From Dipteris shenzhenensis (lineage: Eukaryota > Polypodiophyta > Polypodiopsida > Gleicheniales): 64,000 bases of DNA. This document shows positions 35,171-49,667 of the stretch, one piece after another; the stretch's first letter is position 1; each line of letters starts with the position of its first letter. The translations under genes and the position numbers were made by a program. Below the pieces are notes generated by a model. That model worked only from the letters and a program-made list of their open reading frames with translations. It had not been told where the DNA came from and searched no databases. Location: NCBI GenBank assembly GCA_047967505.1, contig CM106538.1; one strand, 5' to 3'.

Positions 35171-37662
35171 CTGCAGAGCATGCATTCCACAATAAGAACA
35201 CCTTGATACAAATAAATTTCAATATGCCGCTTCGAAAAAGTATACTATACAGCTGCAACTAAATGTAAGCTGAAGTGAATAAGTGTAGTAATGAAAATCA
35301 GATCAATCCCCAAATTGAAACAAATCATAGAATACCCAAAATACAGAGAATTACACCTTTAAGCTCGAAAGGGCTGTGAGCCAACTGATATTACAAAACA
35401 ATATAATAGGCATATCAATACTAATAACCTTAATTCCCAAGCAAGCGCTGCTGTCCAAGCTAATGAAAATAGGGGAATAATAAGAGACGGAGAACCACTG
35501 GCACCACGACACAATGATCGTTGCATCAATGTAGCTATCGTATAACTTCCACATAAAATCATAGAGGGCCCTAAGCCACTTATATGATTACCATATGCCT
35601 TTTTCTGGAGCTGTCAAGCTACAGAATAACCCATCTTGCAACAGAGAACATAGCTGGTGAAATTTAAATTGCTAGGATACTTTCATGAAAAAACTTCCAG
35701 CACAAACGGGTTCTCCAAAAAAGACAATGCCAGGGCCAATCACTAATAAAAGGAAAGGATATGATGAAATGCTAGTTCTGCTTCCTTAATGCAAAATTCA
35801 AAATATTTTGCTGGCTTAATTGGCAATACACACACAATGCACTCTGCCATATTCTAAACCTTGAGAGCTGACATTCATCGCTGCCTCAGCAGAGGAATTA
35901 CTATGCATGCTACTTTAGCCCCCATCTGGTGGCCTAGCCATGTTAACTTGCATAACTGTAAGCTGTATAGCAGCTCTGGGAATAGTTACCAAGCGACGAG
36001 ACGTACCTGGAAAGTCAGTTGCTGGAGCCTGGAACAGGAATGTTCTGTGTAAGGAGAATGTTGACCCAGAACGGGACATCATACGACAAAAATATCCTAG
36101 AATATAAGATATAAAGTCAAATTTACAGCTCCAACTTTCCATTTCAGCTATACAATTGCACCAATGAGTCATGACTCATGACGAATGTCAATCAATACCT
36201 GAACTTGCAAAACTTGAGTTCATACAAAATTCATATCCCAAGGAGTCGAATTCCAATTTCCCCCACATTCATGGAATAGCTGGAACGGCATTTTTTGGCA
36301 TCCACCTTCTCAGCATTCGCCCTGGCATCCTGGTGTTCCCCTGCTGTCTAGGCCTTTGGAATGGTATTCCCCTGAACCTAAGGGGAGACAACGTCCCCTG
36401 GTACATAGCGCTTTGGCATCACATAGAAGTTCCTTCCCTCACCATAACGAGGGAAAAGAAATTATGTAGACATTTTCCTTGACTTGAAATGTAATTAGCT
36501 CCACACTCTTCCACTTTGCAAACAAGGCAACCATACATGAAGATTGCACATGAGTGGGGGATGTGTTGACAGAACCAGGTCTTTTTGACGGAAATAGATA
36601 GTTCACGGAACTCAACATGACCAAAACAAAGGTCAAGTCTTTCATACAAGCTGTGAGTGCTTCTGTAGGGACCTCTCCAATTGCAGGCCAAACAAGACAA
36701 GGTGAACTCAAGCACGGTTTGAGTCCACAAGAACAAATCGAGACCTCCAAAGGGAGAACCTTGAGCTAAAACGCAGATGGATAGTGTTCTTGAACACTTA
36801 GCCGCACTAGAGACTCAGCTAGAGAAGCAATCTAACCAAGAATGCACCCAAGAAGCTGTACATGAATGTGTGAGTGATCCTCCTGTGCATGTTATTTCCA
36901 AACTTAATAGTTTGATTTTGCATGAGGTCAAATCGAAACTCAATAAGCGGATTGGGTGTTTATATAGGGAGAAACTTGCACTTAATGTGCGGATTGGGTG
37001 TTTATATACCTAGATAAATCCAAGAACATTCCCAACCTCATCCTCTAAAAACACAACATAGTGCAATTTCAATCTCACGATAGTCACTCATAAGATTGAA
37101 AACCATAAACTCCATCACGCATAGCAAGGACTAGCTACTATGACATCCCCACTGGTGTTTGTTGGAGCATTGGCGACGTTCTTTTACCATTATAGCAAAG
37201 GCCATGCCCATGATCACTTGGGACACTGAAGAAGTTCAGGCATCCTAACACACCACAAAATCATGCCATCATCACATTCAAGACACAAGAGGATACGCTG
37301 GGAATCCTTCGCCAAACCAAAGCCTTGAAAGGGACAAAGATATGAATAGAAAAAGATTTTAGCCCTCAACAACTTAAGATGAAGACTACTGGACTTCAAA
37401 AAGTACAAGAAGCTCGAAAGAATGGCAAGTGGGCACTATACCGTGAAGGGATTGCTCTCATTAATGACTACAAATTGACTAAGACATTAATGTAAATGTG
37501 GGAGACACTCGATCCATAAATGATGTAATGCATAAGTGTTCTAAGACACTAGGATGGACTCTCATTCCTTAACTGACATTTTGGTTTTTGATGGACTCTC
37601 AATCCTTGACTGATTCTGTCTTCTTTAGTCTCTTAGACCCTTCGGTCTTCTGTAGTGTATAA

Positions 37663-37736
<74 letters not shown>

Positions 37737-39119
37737 AAATACAACATGAAACTTGTCATGACAAGAGAAATCACTAATCCATGATTAGTAGACATTAAAA
37801 CATTATTATATATTATACACCAATGGTGTAACATGTATTTGTATTTATGATGGACACCAACCGATTTGTTATGGCGATGGATCATCTGAGTAGATGGGAC
37901 TAGTCGAACTAGAGCCAGTGCTTCAGATAGCATCGAAATTTGGACACGTGATACTTATTCTATTAATAAAAATGTGCACACGCGTGTCTAGGTCCTAGGG
38001 GCAATAGGAAGGGAAGGGTGCATTAAGGTGCATTGAATGGTAGATGCATGGGTCATAGGCTAAGGGTAGGTGTAAATGGAAAGATGGAACTTCAACGATC
38101 TCAAGGGACATTAATGAAAGGGTATCACCCTTTCATTGTGACTCTCACGTAGCATTCTCTCTACCACATTGCATTCATCCGCCATCTCAACAAGTACTCT
38201 CACGAGGTCGCTCTTCCCCATTGGAGGGCCCATTGGCATTCAAATTCTACATGCATTGCACACATTTGCATTCTCGAAAAGTCTAGTTCTTCACAAAACC
38301 CTCATAATCAAGATATGCAATATAGACTCAAGACCCTTATGATGAAGATATGGAATATAGAAGGATTATCTATGAATATGAGTTTGGCACTAGTTGGTAT
38401 GTTTGTAGAGATTGAGATATTCATACCACTAGAAACTTGGGAGCATGGAGGCAACAAGACAACCACCTTAGAAGGGTTCACAAAAGCATCAATCTAGATT
38501 AAGAAAGATCACATAGGAGGGAGAGGCTTTGGCAGAATAACATGCTACATCAAGATAGGCTAGGACCATGTAGTAGAAATTGTGAAGGCAGACACCAACA
38601 AGCAATATATGTCGCTGGAAATCAAGAAAGGGAAGGAGAAAATCATCCTTGCAGCCTACTACTTTGCACCCCACAATCCCCCATCTACAAGAAAATTTGA
38701 CATATCTAGAGCAGACCCCTTCAGGCATTTGAGAAAGGACATAGATGAATACTCCAAGCAAGGTGCAACCAAGCTACCAGGAAATTTTTCAATGCACAAA
38801 CTAGTAGTTCAGAGTACCTTCTCATCGGCTAGGTAGTGAGAGTGAACAAGCAAGGGGCCTTCCACCTGAGAGAGATTCGGTGCTTCATGTGATATGCAAG
38901 AGATCGAAATAAAGAAGCACTTTCCATTCAAATGCCTTGTGAACTATGAGATCCGTGGATGGCACCATTGTCTATTCAAGAGCAATTTTGGGCCACTCCA
39001 CGACACATGGCAAATTTCCTCCTCGAGACCCAATGACACAAAGATCGACTCATGCGAACACAAAGGAGAGCACAAGAGGTTTTTTCAATCTCATAGACCT
39101 TCGAAGTTTTGAATACATT

Positions 39120-39191
<72 letters not shown>

Positions 39192-42100
39192 GAGACACAC
39201 ATGTATTTGACCAAACTTGACATTGGATCTGATTTTGATACAATGATGATGATGATGTTATGACTATGAAGTACTTAGCATTTAGCATTTAGAGTGGGTG
39301 ATGATGCTCGTTTAGTAGCTCCACGCTTTCAGCTTACTGTATCAAGTTTCTCACAGAATCATAGACCCATCGGTCTTCCGAAGTGTGTGTGTGTGTGTGT
39401 CTGTGTGTGCACATCTCTTTCCACAGAGGGCTTCCAGACATCAATGTTAAAGGAAGTTCCTACTTGAGTCATTCATTGAGAGTCGAGACAATAGGCGCAT
39501 TGGATCACCATTAGCTATATCCATTGTCTTGATTCTCCCATATGTAGATGATATGGTCTTACTCTCCCCTTCCATATAGAGTGCCCAATGACGTCTAGAT
39601 GCACTCCAGACTTTCTGTGAGACACATGATTTGAAGGTCAACCTTGGAAAAACCAAGATTATGATCCTGAGCAATAGCACCCCTAGGAGTCATCTTCTCA
39701 AGCCCAATCTTCACAATGAGACCAAGAATGCTGATAAGACTGAGTAGAGCGTATGCAGCAGCCCGCAAGACTTGAGTGATAGTGTTTCCAATCACACTTT
39801 TGGGATCCCAAGACTAGATCTCTTCTCTTAGATTCTCGTCCAACTAGTAGGTATGGTAGTCCCTTTTAGAGCCCAAACTTATCAGACACAGATTGGTCCT
39901 CAACAAAGAGGCTACATGTTTTACTACTCAAATGCATGAATTAAACTATCGGTCCTATGTCAAATCCTCCTGGCCAAGTTTAGAGCTACTCCCTTCACCT
40001 TGATGCAACCTTTGAGGTGGTCAAGTACCTTCATAGAGCCAACGACTTCGATTCACCAAGAAGGCTACTTTGGCAGACCCTATCCTCATATATGACACTA
40101 CTAGAGGAGGAAGACCAGAGGAGCTGGTAAGCTCGAACATGCAAATGGTTTATAGGCCTTGGACTCCACATGGAGAAAGTGCCACCTCTTCAATACAATC
40201 TCGAGGCCCTATCATCCACACTCACCTATTATTACATTGAAATTTAATATATGCAGAAGGGTGTTCTAATGTGTGAAGATGTAAGCCCACTTTCCAATGG
40301 AGTCCAAAGAAGATGGGGATTTCTATAAGATTTAAGATGCCACAAGAATCCTGAAAATCAAAGATGTCTAATAGGAATTGTTTCATATTGGAAATGAAAT
40401 AGAGGAAATGTCTAGAGGATAAAGAAATTGGAGAATTCATCATATGGAGAGATACGATAGATACAGCTTTTGGAAGGGAATGGAAGGGCTGGTTTTGTTT
40501 TTGCAAAAATTTGCTCTCCCCTTCTTTACCCTGCTTGTATACTACGAATGAAGAACAAAGCTCCAAGCTTAATAAAATTGGGGAGAGGAAGGCTAGGTTT
40601 AGAAGGTCAGCATGGAAATCTCTTAAAAGGATGAAGTTGTTAAGAAGAAAGGAAAAAAATAATAATGTGTCAGGGGACATTGGAATCACAAACCTGAAGG
40701 AAAAGTGTTGACAAAGGACATAGCGTGGGTAGAAAAAGGTAAGAGGATGGGCTAAGGAGGACAAGACGTTACGTTTTGCAAGGCATCGATAATGGGGGAT
40801 TGCTTCACCACCTCTACAATTGTAAGAGTGATGAAGTAGAGAGGCGTGTGATGTGGGAGAGATATGTGAAGAGAGATCGACAACAAGTTGTTTGTGGGGC
40901 GATGTTACTAGTTAGATAGAGGAAGACCAGACCGGTAGTTTGTAGGCAGCCCTCAAGTCGATAAGTGAAGTTGAGGAAAAGAAGATGCGGGCAAAACTAG
41001 ACAATGAGCCTGATAAGTGAAATATGATGGCAGCACGGAAATGGCAAGCCGAGTCTCAAGACATGGTGATAAGGAATAACAGGCAATGTATTGGTGCAAT
41101 TTCGGAATAAATTGTTGCAAACCATGAGAAAAATGAAGGAAATGATGACTTAATCGGAAGAAAAGTGCAGGCACACAGAGGTGAGCCATGGAAAATTGAT
41201 GGAATAAAGGGCAACATGTCTTTGTTTTCTCTATAAAAAGTTCAATACAAAAGTCGGCTGCAGAATTTCCAAGGGAGAGTGGAAAAGGACCATGGGAGAA
41301 TTGTGGGAGAATAGTGGAAATATTCCTTGTGGATGTTTGATGAGAAATGGTATTAGATGGGAGAAACAGGAGTAAATGGAATATGCCATGACAACATTTT
41401 ATGGATAAACTGTGGGACAATTATGATTTCTGCATGGGAGATTGATGTGAGAATTGTTGGAAAGGTCACCTCCCCATCTGTAAGCCCCCATATGAGGAGA
41501 GCGTGGGGTAGGGAGACTTAGGGCAAGATGTGCCCAAAAGAAAAGGAAGAGAGGGGGCTGCCACATGGGCAGCACCTCACATCAAAGAACATGGAAGGTA
41601 CCTGGGGCTAGGATGGATCTGCAGCAGCAAAGGCAGAGCAGTAGCCAGCACAAGGGACCCAGAATAGGATGCGATCACATGGCGCGGACATCAGCAGGGT
41701 GTACGGCTCTGTATGGTGCTAGAGAAGGGCCTGGCAGAGGCACAATGATAGCGGGATATGTAGGATGGATAAGCGCAGATGTGGTGCATGTTTTGGGCCT
41801 GTTTGGAGGCCCTGATTTAAGGCTGGAGAGTGGGCACCCAGGTGGCCAAGAGCAGCAGCAAGGAGGGCTGCAAGGGACTGACCCTGGGGGGCATATTTAT
41901 AGCCCACACAGGTCGTCCATGCAGACCTGCATAGGGCCAAAGGCCCTAGATATGGAGCCCCAGGAGGGGCCCTACCAGTCAGCCAAGGGGGGGGAATTGA
42001 ACCGACCAGCAGTCGGCCATTTAAGGCTGCTGGGTCGGTGGGTTCTGCCAGCCCTTGGGCCTATATAAGAGGTCCATTGTGGCCTCATTCATCATCACTT

Positions 42101-45100
42101 GCAGCAGCACTTCAGGGAGGAGTTTGAGCAGCAGACCAGCAACCTATGAGCCTACATCCAGGAGGACACAGAGGCTGGAGAGCTGCAGACCTAGAGCTGC
42201 AGACCTAGCTCAGCAAAGGTGCTGCCCACCTAGGCTGATACACAAGCGGTAAGGTGGAGAGGATCATTCAGGACAGAGAGTCCACATAAGCTCGAGGTGG
42301 AGCGGATCATTCAGGACAGAGAGTACACATAAGCTCGAGGTGGAGCATGCAGGCTCGAGTCGAGAGATATCCGGCAGATAGTAGGAGTACCTTGTGGTAA
42401 GACAAAGGACCACGCTCTGGTGGGACTTTGGATCTCTCTCTCTTTTGTTGTGTCCATACTTTTGGACAGATATATTGTTTGGTAGCTTCTATATCTGGCT
42501 GGATTATTGTCTATTGATGAGTATGCACATCTATTTGATGCAAAGAAGTTTGTGATTCCACTCCACTGTGTGAGCTCCTAGGCTATTCTATCAGTCTTCC
42601 GCTGTGTGTACCCTCTGTTGGTCGATTTCTAACAAGAATTGTAAGTGGTATTTCGGAGGAAATTGCAGGTTTGAAATCCATGGGACATTGGAAAATCCTC
42701 TAGAAGTGGTGCTTTTTTGGCTTTCTAAAAGCCCAGTTTTGAGAGTGCTATCAGGGATTCTCTGTGCACTCCTAGGCCCAGTCACATGTTCTGATGTGGA
42801 TACTTCTTGATGAGACAGTAAGAGACATTTGGTGACAGGCATTACTAGTCTAAAATCATTACAAAGTTGACTGTTTGAATGTGTGCCACAGGCTCATAAG
42901 CAAGTTTGACCGTAAATTTGGATGACCCATAAGGGGATTTTTTATATGAACCAATGCCCAAATATGTGAATTGTACTAGACACTCATCACATGCACGCAT
43001 TTGATTTGAAATGAGTATTCCATGGCAGGTAGACCATTATAAAGTTGCTGTATTTGACTGTTTACAGAAAGTTCTGCCTATATGAGGCTTGTGGGGAGAC
43101 CACATTGTGGATATATTTTGTGAGTTGTTTGCAGGTGTGAAATAGAAGTGTGCAAAGATGGTGGAAGTACCCATCTTCCAGGGGCACGAGGGTGAAGATG
43201 TGGAGGCGTACCTGAGGTCATTTGTGCATGCCAGCCGCATGTCTGGATGGCCAAAGGCTTCATGGGTAAGACGTTGCTGGAGGCAGTAAGAAATGATGGG
43301 GGAGCTGTAATAGATGCTTTGGGGCAGAAGAGTCCCCTAATACGCTACTGGTGAGGTGGATCACCTAGTTCAGATAAAAGGGGAATCTGTTGAGAGTTTT
43401 GGGGTTCATTTTGAGTCAGCGTTGGACAGGTATGAAACAGTGGTTACGTGGGAGGCAACTGCTGAGGCTATTGAAGCCTGTTGAATGCTGAGGGTGAGCC
43501 ACCAAGGTCGCCCGCACTTGTACCCACTAGTGGGCATAGAGCCTCAATTGAAGCGAAGGTTGCAAGCAAAGATTCCCAAACTGATTGAGGAGAGTAGAAA
43601 TGAATGGGAGAAATGGCTGCCTACAGCTTTGTGGCCCTATCGTGCTACACATAAGGTGGCCATAGGTTTCACGGTTCACCCCATTCCATTTAGTACACAG
43701 AACAGAAGCAATCTTGCCAATTGAATTGGAATTACCTACTTTGAGGATGGCAATGGAGCATGACTCATAGGTGGCAAAAGCATGTGAAGCAAGATTATTT
43801 ATTTTGGAAAAGCTAGGTGAGCAAAGGCAAGAAGCCTTAGTTTCAAATGACACAACAAAGGATCATGAAAGCCAAATTAGATGATAAGAAATTTTATAAG
43901 GGAGAGACAGCGGCTTGATTATCAGCTCAGAAAGAAGTATTTGGTAAGGTGGGAAGGACCATATGTAATCCTGAAGGCCTGTACAAATGGGACATGATTT
44001 GAAGGAGCTTAATGGGAAGCGGGTGAAAAAATTCCACCATAAGAGGCTTAAGACGAGACAAGACGTATAAAATGAGAATGCAGAAATAGATGGAGGTGTG
44101 GATAGCTCATGTGGTGTGATATGCTACATTTCTACTTCTGTCTGCCGAGCATATTCCCATACTTGGCAGACAAGAGGAAATATGTCACGTTGAATTTGAA
44201 TTTATGCAAAAGGGTGTTCTAAAGTGTAAAGCTGTAACTCCACCTTGCCAGGGAGTCTAGAGGAAGATGGGGAATTCTGTTAGGATAAGGAAATTGGAGA
44301 ATGCTGGAGAGAGAGTGAGCATGAACGGGGACCACATGGGGTAGACGTGTGAGGATACGGTGGTTGATGAGAGACGAGGTGGATTTCGTAAGGAGAGATA
44401 CTATAAATACAGCTTTTGAAATGGAATGGAAGGGCTGGTTTTTTTGGACAAAAATTGCTCTCCCCGTGAATTAAGAACAAAACTCTCCGCTGAATTAAAA
44501 TTCAGAAGTCACTATCATGAGGCAAACCAGGTCATGAAGAAGATATGTTGCAGACCTCAGAGGAAGGTGTCACCAATCCCCCTAGCTATACCTGGATCCA
44601 TCTCCCACATGCCCTTAAGATCTCAATTCGGCAGTTTCGAGAGTCCTCGCACCAACTACGTATTGAGTTAAGACATGCGGAGAGCATTCCCCATGAGAGA
44701 CCGCTTTGCGCCTTATGCGACATGCAAGAGGTTGAGTCAAAGGGACACTTTTCCTTTAGATGCCCCGGGTTCTATGAGATCCAAGGACGACACACATATG
44801 AGGACAAGAGATATCCCCTCTCTACTCTCTGACTCGGGAAGACAGATGATGGGAGTGACAATTGCCAAGCGACGAGCTATTTCTCAGTGCCCACAACGAA
44901 GGAGACCAGGCAAGCTACCCAAGCTGACCACTAGCAGCATCATATCACTGATTTCGTCCCTCGACAACACCAGCCTTCACTAGAGCCATTGTCCATTGAT
45001 ATTATTCTGATATCCTTGGTCCCAATGACCTTGGTCCCCCAGGCAATGCACAAAAGACCCAGCACATAGGTGGATAGATGACCGACTGACTCCTTAGTAG

Positions 45101-48100
45101 TGATCTTCCATGCCTCTTGCAAGGACAAACACTATGTATTTGAATTTAGCAGTCATGGATGACCGGCATGTTGTGAAAACATGTAGGTACCTGCACGGAA
45201 GCAGGTACCTATAGCGGGAGGAATAAGAAAACACTACCAGAAGTACTCTCTCTCTCTCTCTCTATCTCTCTCTCCACCTTTAAGCAAACTTATCCAGTCC
45301 CATCTGCTAGATATGCTCAAATAACCCGCAATGACTTAACCGAGCATAAATAAATTGCAGCTTTTTAAATTTTTGCTTCATTTCAAATTTGCAAGCGCTA
45401 CTTGACCAATTTATACAAACAAAACTCAGAAAGTCATTTGACAAGTGTGACGGAGGAAATATCAACAAAGTCAGGTAGGTTTGTATTTAGCATTGAGCAG
45501 AATTCCATACCCTGCATGTTCAAAAGAGGGAGTAATAGGAGACAGATCATTATTTTGCTGCTGAGATGGATTAGTGCCTTCATTTTGAGGATCTGAGATA
45601 TCCATAAATTCCTCTGCTGTGTCTTTATCCACCATCTCGACTTGAGGATCTTTATCTTCAAAATCTTCAGAACCTGTTATAGAAGAAGCTCCAACAAAGT
45701 TGACAACCACTTAGATGAAACTACATCCCTGCACCTGAGCCCAGTTATGATGTATGATTTCAAGCAGCTCGGGATGCCAGTTTATACCTTCTTTCCTTCC
45801 AAACACATTTTTGCAGCTTTCACACCTACAACCATCCGCACAGCCGACACCCGCCTAGAATGTGCCAGCTTAAGGTATTAGACAAAGGGTGATCCAGGTA
45901 TTAAGCAGAGCTCCTACCTCTACAAGAGACCATCTGTTGTAAGAAATTACCTGATAACATTCACAGTATTTCTTCAGGCACCGAGACTTTTTACAATTGC
46001 AGCCTCTCTTATGCCTTGCAGAGGCAGGAGTGTCACCACGCTCTTCCTGCTAGCATTTACTGGCACAGCAGGTCAGTCTTCTGACACATAATGCGTCTTT
46101 GTAATGATGCTCTGCGAAAGTTAGACATCTAGTTCCCTCCTAATATTTAGTAATTCCCTATGTCCAACATTGGTCCACGATACAGACGTATCAACCATTA
46201 TAACCATCCAATAAATGTTCCAGGGTCCAGAACGAGCTATTACCCCAATGGAAGGAGAGGAGTCGGTCCCTAGTACGATTTTAGGTGCAAAAGCAAGTGG
46301 ATTACGAGACTCAATCTGCTGCCTAGTACCCAAAACTGTATCTTCAAATTCTGGCTTGTTGAAACAATCATGGCAAGTACAGGAGTCCACACAATATACT
46401 CCAGCAGCAAAGCATTCACAATATCTGCAAAATTCGAAAGGGACAAAAATTGTGTGAAAGATTGCTCTCATGAAAGTTACAGCTGTATGCTAGAAGAGAC
46501 CAGACGAAACATCTTATTTCAAGTTTAAAGTAGCATCTAGGTATTTATCCAGCAAAATGGATCATTGGATCCATTAGGCGACACTACCGATGGCATCTGC
46601 AATAGTTATTTTCTGAAAGCAGCTGCAACAAATGCTCAAAACTTACAGTTTCAAACACTTTGACTTTTTACAGTTGCAGCGCTTGCAGCCATCTCCACCC
46701 TTTTCTGCTGCACCAGCTGACTTTCTGGTATGCACACCAGCAGCAGCTCAAAACTTCAGTGAAAATTCCGTACTACAATTTTTGCAAATTCTAGTAGTAG
46801 CTGAACAGGAAGTGTTGAGAATTCCACTCAAGAATACAAAACACCCACTCAAGAACCTTGGGAACAACAAAACAAGGGGGAATTTGAGCACCTTTTCTTC
46901 TTTGGGCTTCTGGGACTTTGGCTGGAATCTTCTTTCCCTTCCAGGTCAAGCTGCCGAGGGAAGTCCTGCAAAAGCACCCTCTTTCGTCCAAGAGGACTTG
47001 GTTTCTTTTCTGCTCTGCTAGGGGGCAGGTTCTGAGTCAACTGATGTATCCCTAAAGTGACTGAACGAAAACAAGTCAATGATTTTGTATGACCAATAAC
47101 TTGATCAGACCCATCTGATTGCACTTCACCCTCACTCAGTCTTGTTTTCTCAATCAGTGAAACAACTAATCCCTGTTTGAAACTGCTTGTTGATTCAGCC
47201 TGCAGGTTATTACCAGAGCTCACAGCCACCAAACAATTCCCATGTTTCTCTGCTGGACTTTCCTGTGAGCTCGACAGAGGTGTTACCCCTAGGAGAGTAC
47301 CGCCAGACTTTGAAGATGCCGTCAAGCAACCAGCCCCATCAGTTTCCCTTGAAGGTTGTGAAAATGACATGCCACCTTTGAGACTGTTCAGGTGTAAACC
47401 GATTCCAGATGGCATGCCAACAGAGGCAGGAGATGTTACAGATGGAAGATTAGTACATACAAGCTGACCATCAACTTTAGCTGATGTACACTCTGTATCT
47501 TTCAAAGATGAACAGCGAAAGAGCCTTGGCACTGTGCCATTTGTCTGAGCAACCTTTGTGCCTGCTGTTTCCTCTGTTCTTGAACAAATTTGTGTACATG
47601 TCTCCAAACCATGGGTAGATTCACTGTTTGTGGCACCAGATGTTGCAGCAACCCGTTCCCTCAGTACTGAAAGTGAAAGGTTTGAATCTGAACCACAGGA
47701 AGGAGCACTTTGAGAACTAGAGTTTGAGTTTACACCCAGCGATTTCAAGGCAGACATGCTACTCTTGCTTGTCCATTGAACCTCTGAAACCTCAAAATCC
47801 AAACAACGCCTTCGGATTCCCCTTTGAGATGGAATGTTAACCTGTGTACATATCAATTTAATACTCTATTATGTCCTTGGTAAAATCAATGCTTATGGAA
47901 ATTATTTCAAGAAGCTGATAGCAAATGCACATCTTTACACATTAGTCTGCATGCAGCATAATTGATAAGATGCAGCACAATGCAATTGTACTAGTCACAT
48001 TGCACAATAGCAGCCCAGGAAATGGGAGACCGAGGAGAATAACTTAACAGTCTTCTGAAAAACAAGGTACTTTATCACCTTTTTCTCAAGTAATAAAGAG

Positions 48101-49455
48101 CCTATACAGCAAAAAACATGCTTACTTTTGTATTTGAACTATGAAGTCCCACAAAAGTTGTTCAGAATTGACAAGCAATCATAAATACCGCACAGAGTGC
48201 AAAGGGCAGTATGTTAAGACATCAAGAATCTCAAAATGGCAGACAGAGGCAAAACAAATTTGAGGTAGTTAATCTGTGTTTTGAGAGAATTGACTAAAAG
48301 AAATCTGGCTAGTTAAAGCTGCAAAGCACTGCCTCCTTCCTCAGAACCTCGAGAGCATGGTTTCCAAACAGTGCATCTGTCGTGGAGCTTCAGTGTTCAG
48401 AGCCTGATTGGGCTTTTTTCACAACGATCTACATTGCCTCCTCTCTCTCTCTCTTGGGTGAACTATTCTTGGTTAAAGATTGTAGGGTAAGGAGGGAGGA
48501 TGAATGGGCAGGGGAGAGACAGAGGAGGTCTAGAAAGATGGGCGAGGAGGACAGCAAGAGAAGGGTGATGGGGGACCAAGGAGCAGCTGCACATGAGCTG
48601 ATATAATCAATTGTCAATTCTGTATGCTGTGAGACTTTTGTGAACGCACGCACAAAGACCTTTGGCTCACGGAGGGGAATGGGGCAAGTCAAAGGGAAGA
48701 AGCACGAGTGGGCTGTTACCTAGCAGAATCCTCAGCCTTGTTGATGAGAATCGGCTCCTTCAAATGCATAGAGGCACAAACTGTGGGCGGAGTCATCTGT
48801 CATCTTGTCCAAATGGTCTTCTCAACACAATTCACGTGGCTTTGATAACATGTCACCATGCATATAATGCACATCAGCAGAAGCAACCTTACACGAGCTG
48901 AGAGAGAGAGAGAGAGAGAGAAGAGACAATGTAGATCTATATACACACAACCCAATCAATGGACATGGTTGGCCTTCTGCAACAAGACTTGTGGCACTTG
49001 ACCCAATCTTGCCCTCATTATTCCGTTCGTCCCATGGAAAATTTCACTTATGTGATCTATACAATGAGCATGCAACTAGCATCTTAGGGAGGGCAAGTGG
49101 TAAGAAGCACTTCCATAACACTCAACATATCAAAAACTGCAGCTGAAAACTTAAAAAGGCTCTTTGAAAAGAGGATGATGAACTTTGAATTCATCTATTT
49201 GGTTCAAAAATGATGGGAGTTACAGGTCTAGGAGTGCAATAATGAAGATGAGTCAAATCTAGAGAAGGAAAGAGTATAGCTATGAGAAAGGTATGGAGTA
49301 ACACAACTACCCCATCATGTTTTAAGTAAACAAGCTAATACTAACTGAGACCAAGTATTCCATGTATGATAGAGAGCTCCTCCCAATTATTCATTGTTAC
49401 AATTTAGAGCATTTCTCATGTGTGGAGAGTGAGGGCTTCTATGTGTGTGTCCCTG

Positions 49456-49529
<74 letters not shown>

Positions 49530-49590
49530 AGCTCGTTTGTACCAAGATTTCACAGTCTCATAGATCCATCGGTCTTCCGCAAACTTTAAT

Positions 49591-49667
<77 letters not shown>

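Noticed and set aside
35998-36048. Possible mini-exon on the minus strand between TSO1-like exons 9 and 10 (TTACACAG acceptor, CAG|GTACGT donor)
   Set aside because: Including it breaks the frame with exon 10, whereas joining exon 9 directly to 35,170 is perfectly in phase.
36418-36750. Two overlapping minus-strand ORFs with protein-like text ([20 protein letters not shown])
   Set aside because: No family recognised, two frames are equally open, and there is no splice support within intron 9. Probably repeat sequence.
42580-42620. Further copy of the LINE-tail motif (TATCAGTCTTCCGCTGTGTGT)
   Set aside because: Only about 15 bases resemble the motif and no microsatellite follows. It lies at the end of the putative LTR.
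46632-47021. Plus-strand ORF of 129 codons
   Set aside because: It is an antisense shadow of TSO1-like exons 4 and 5.
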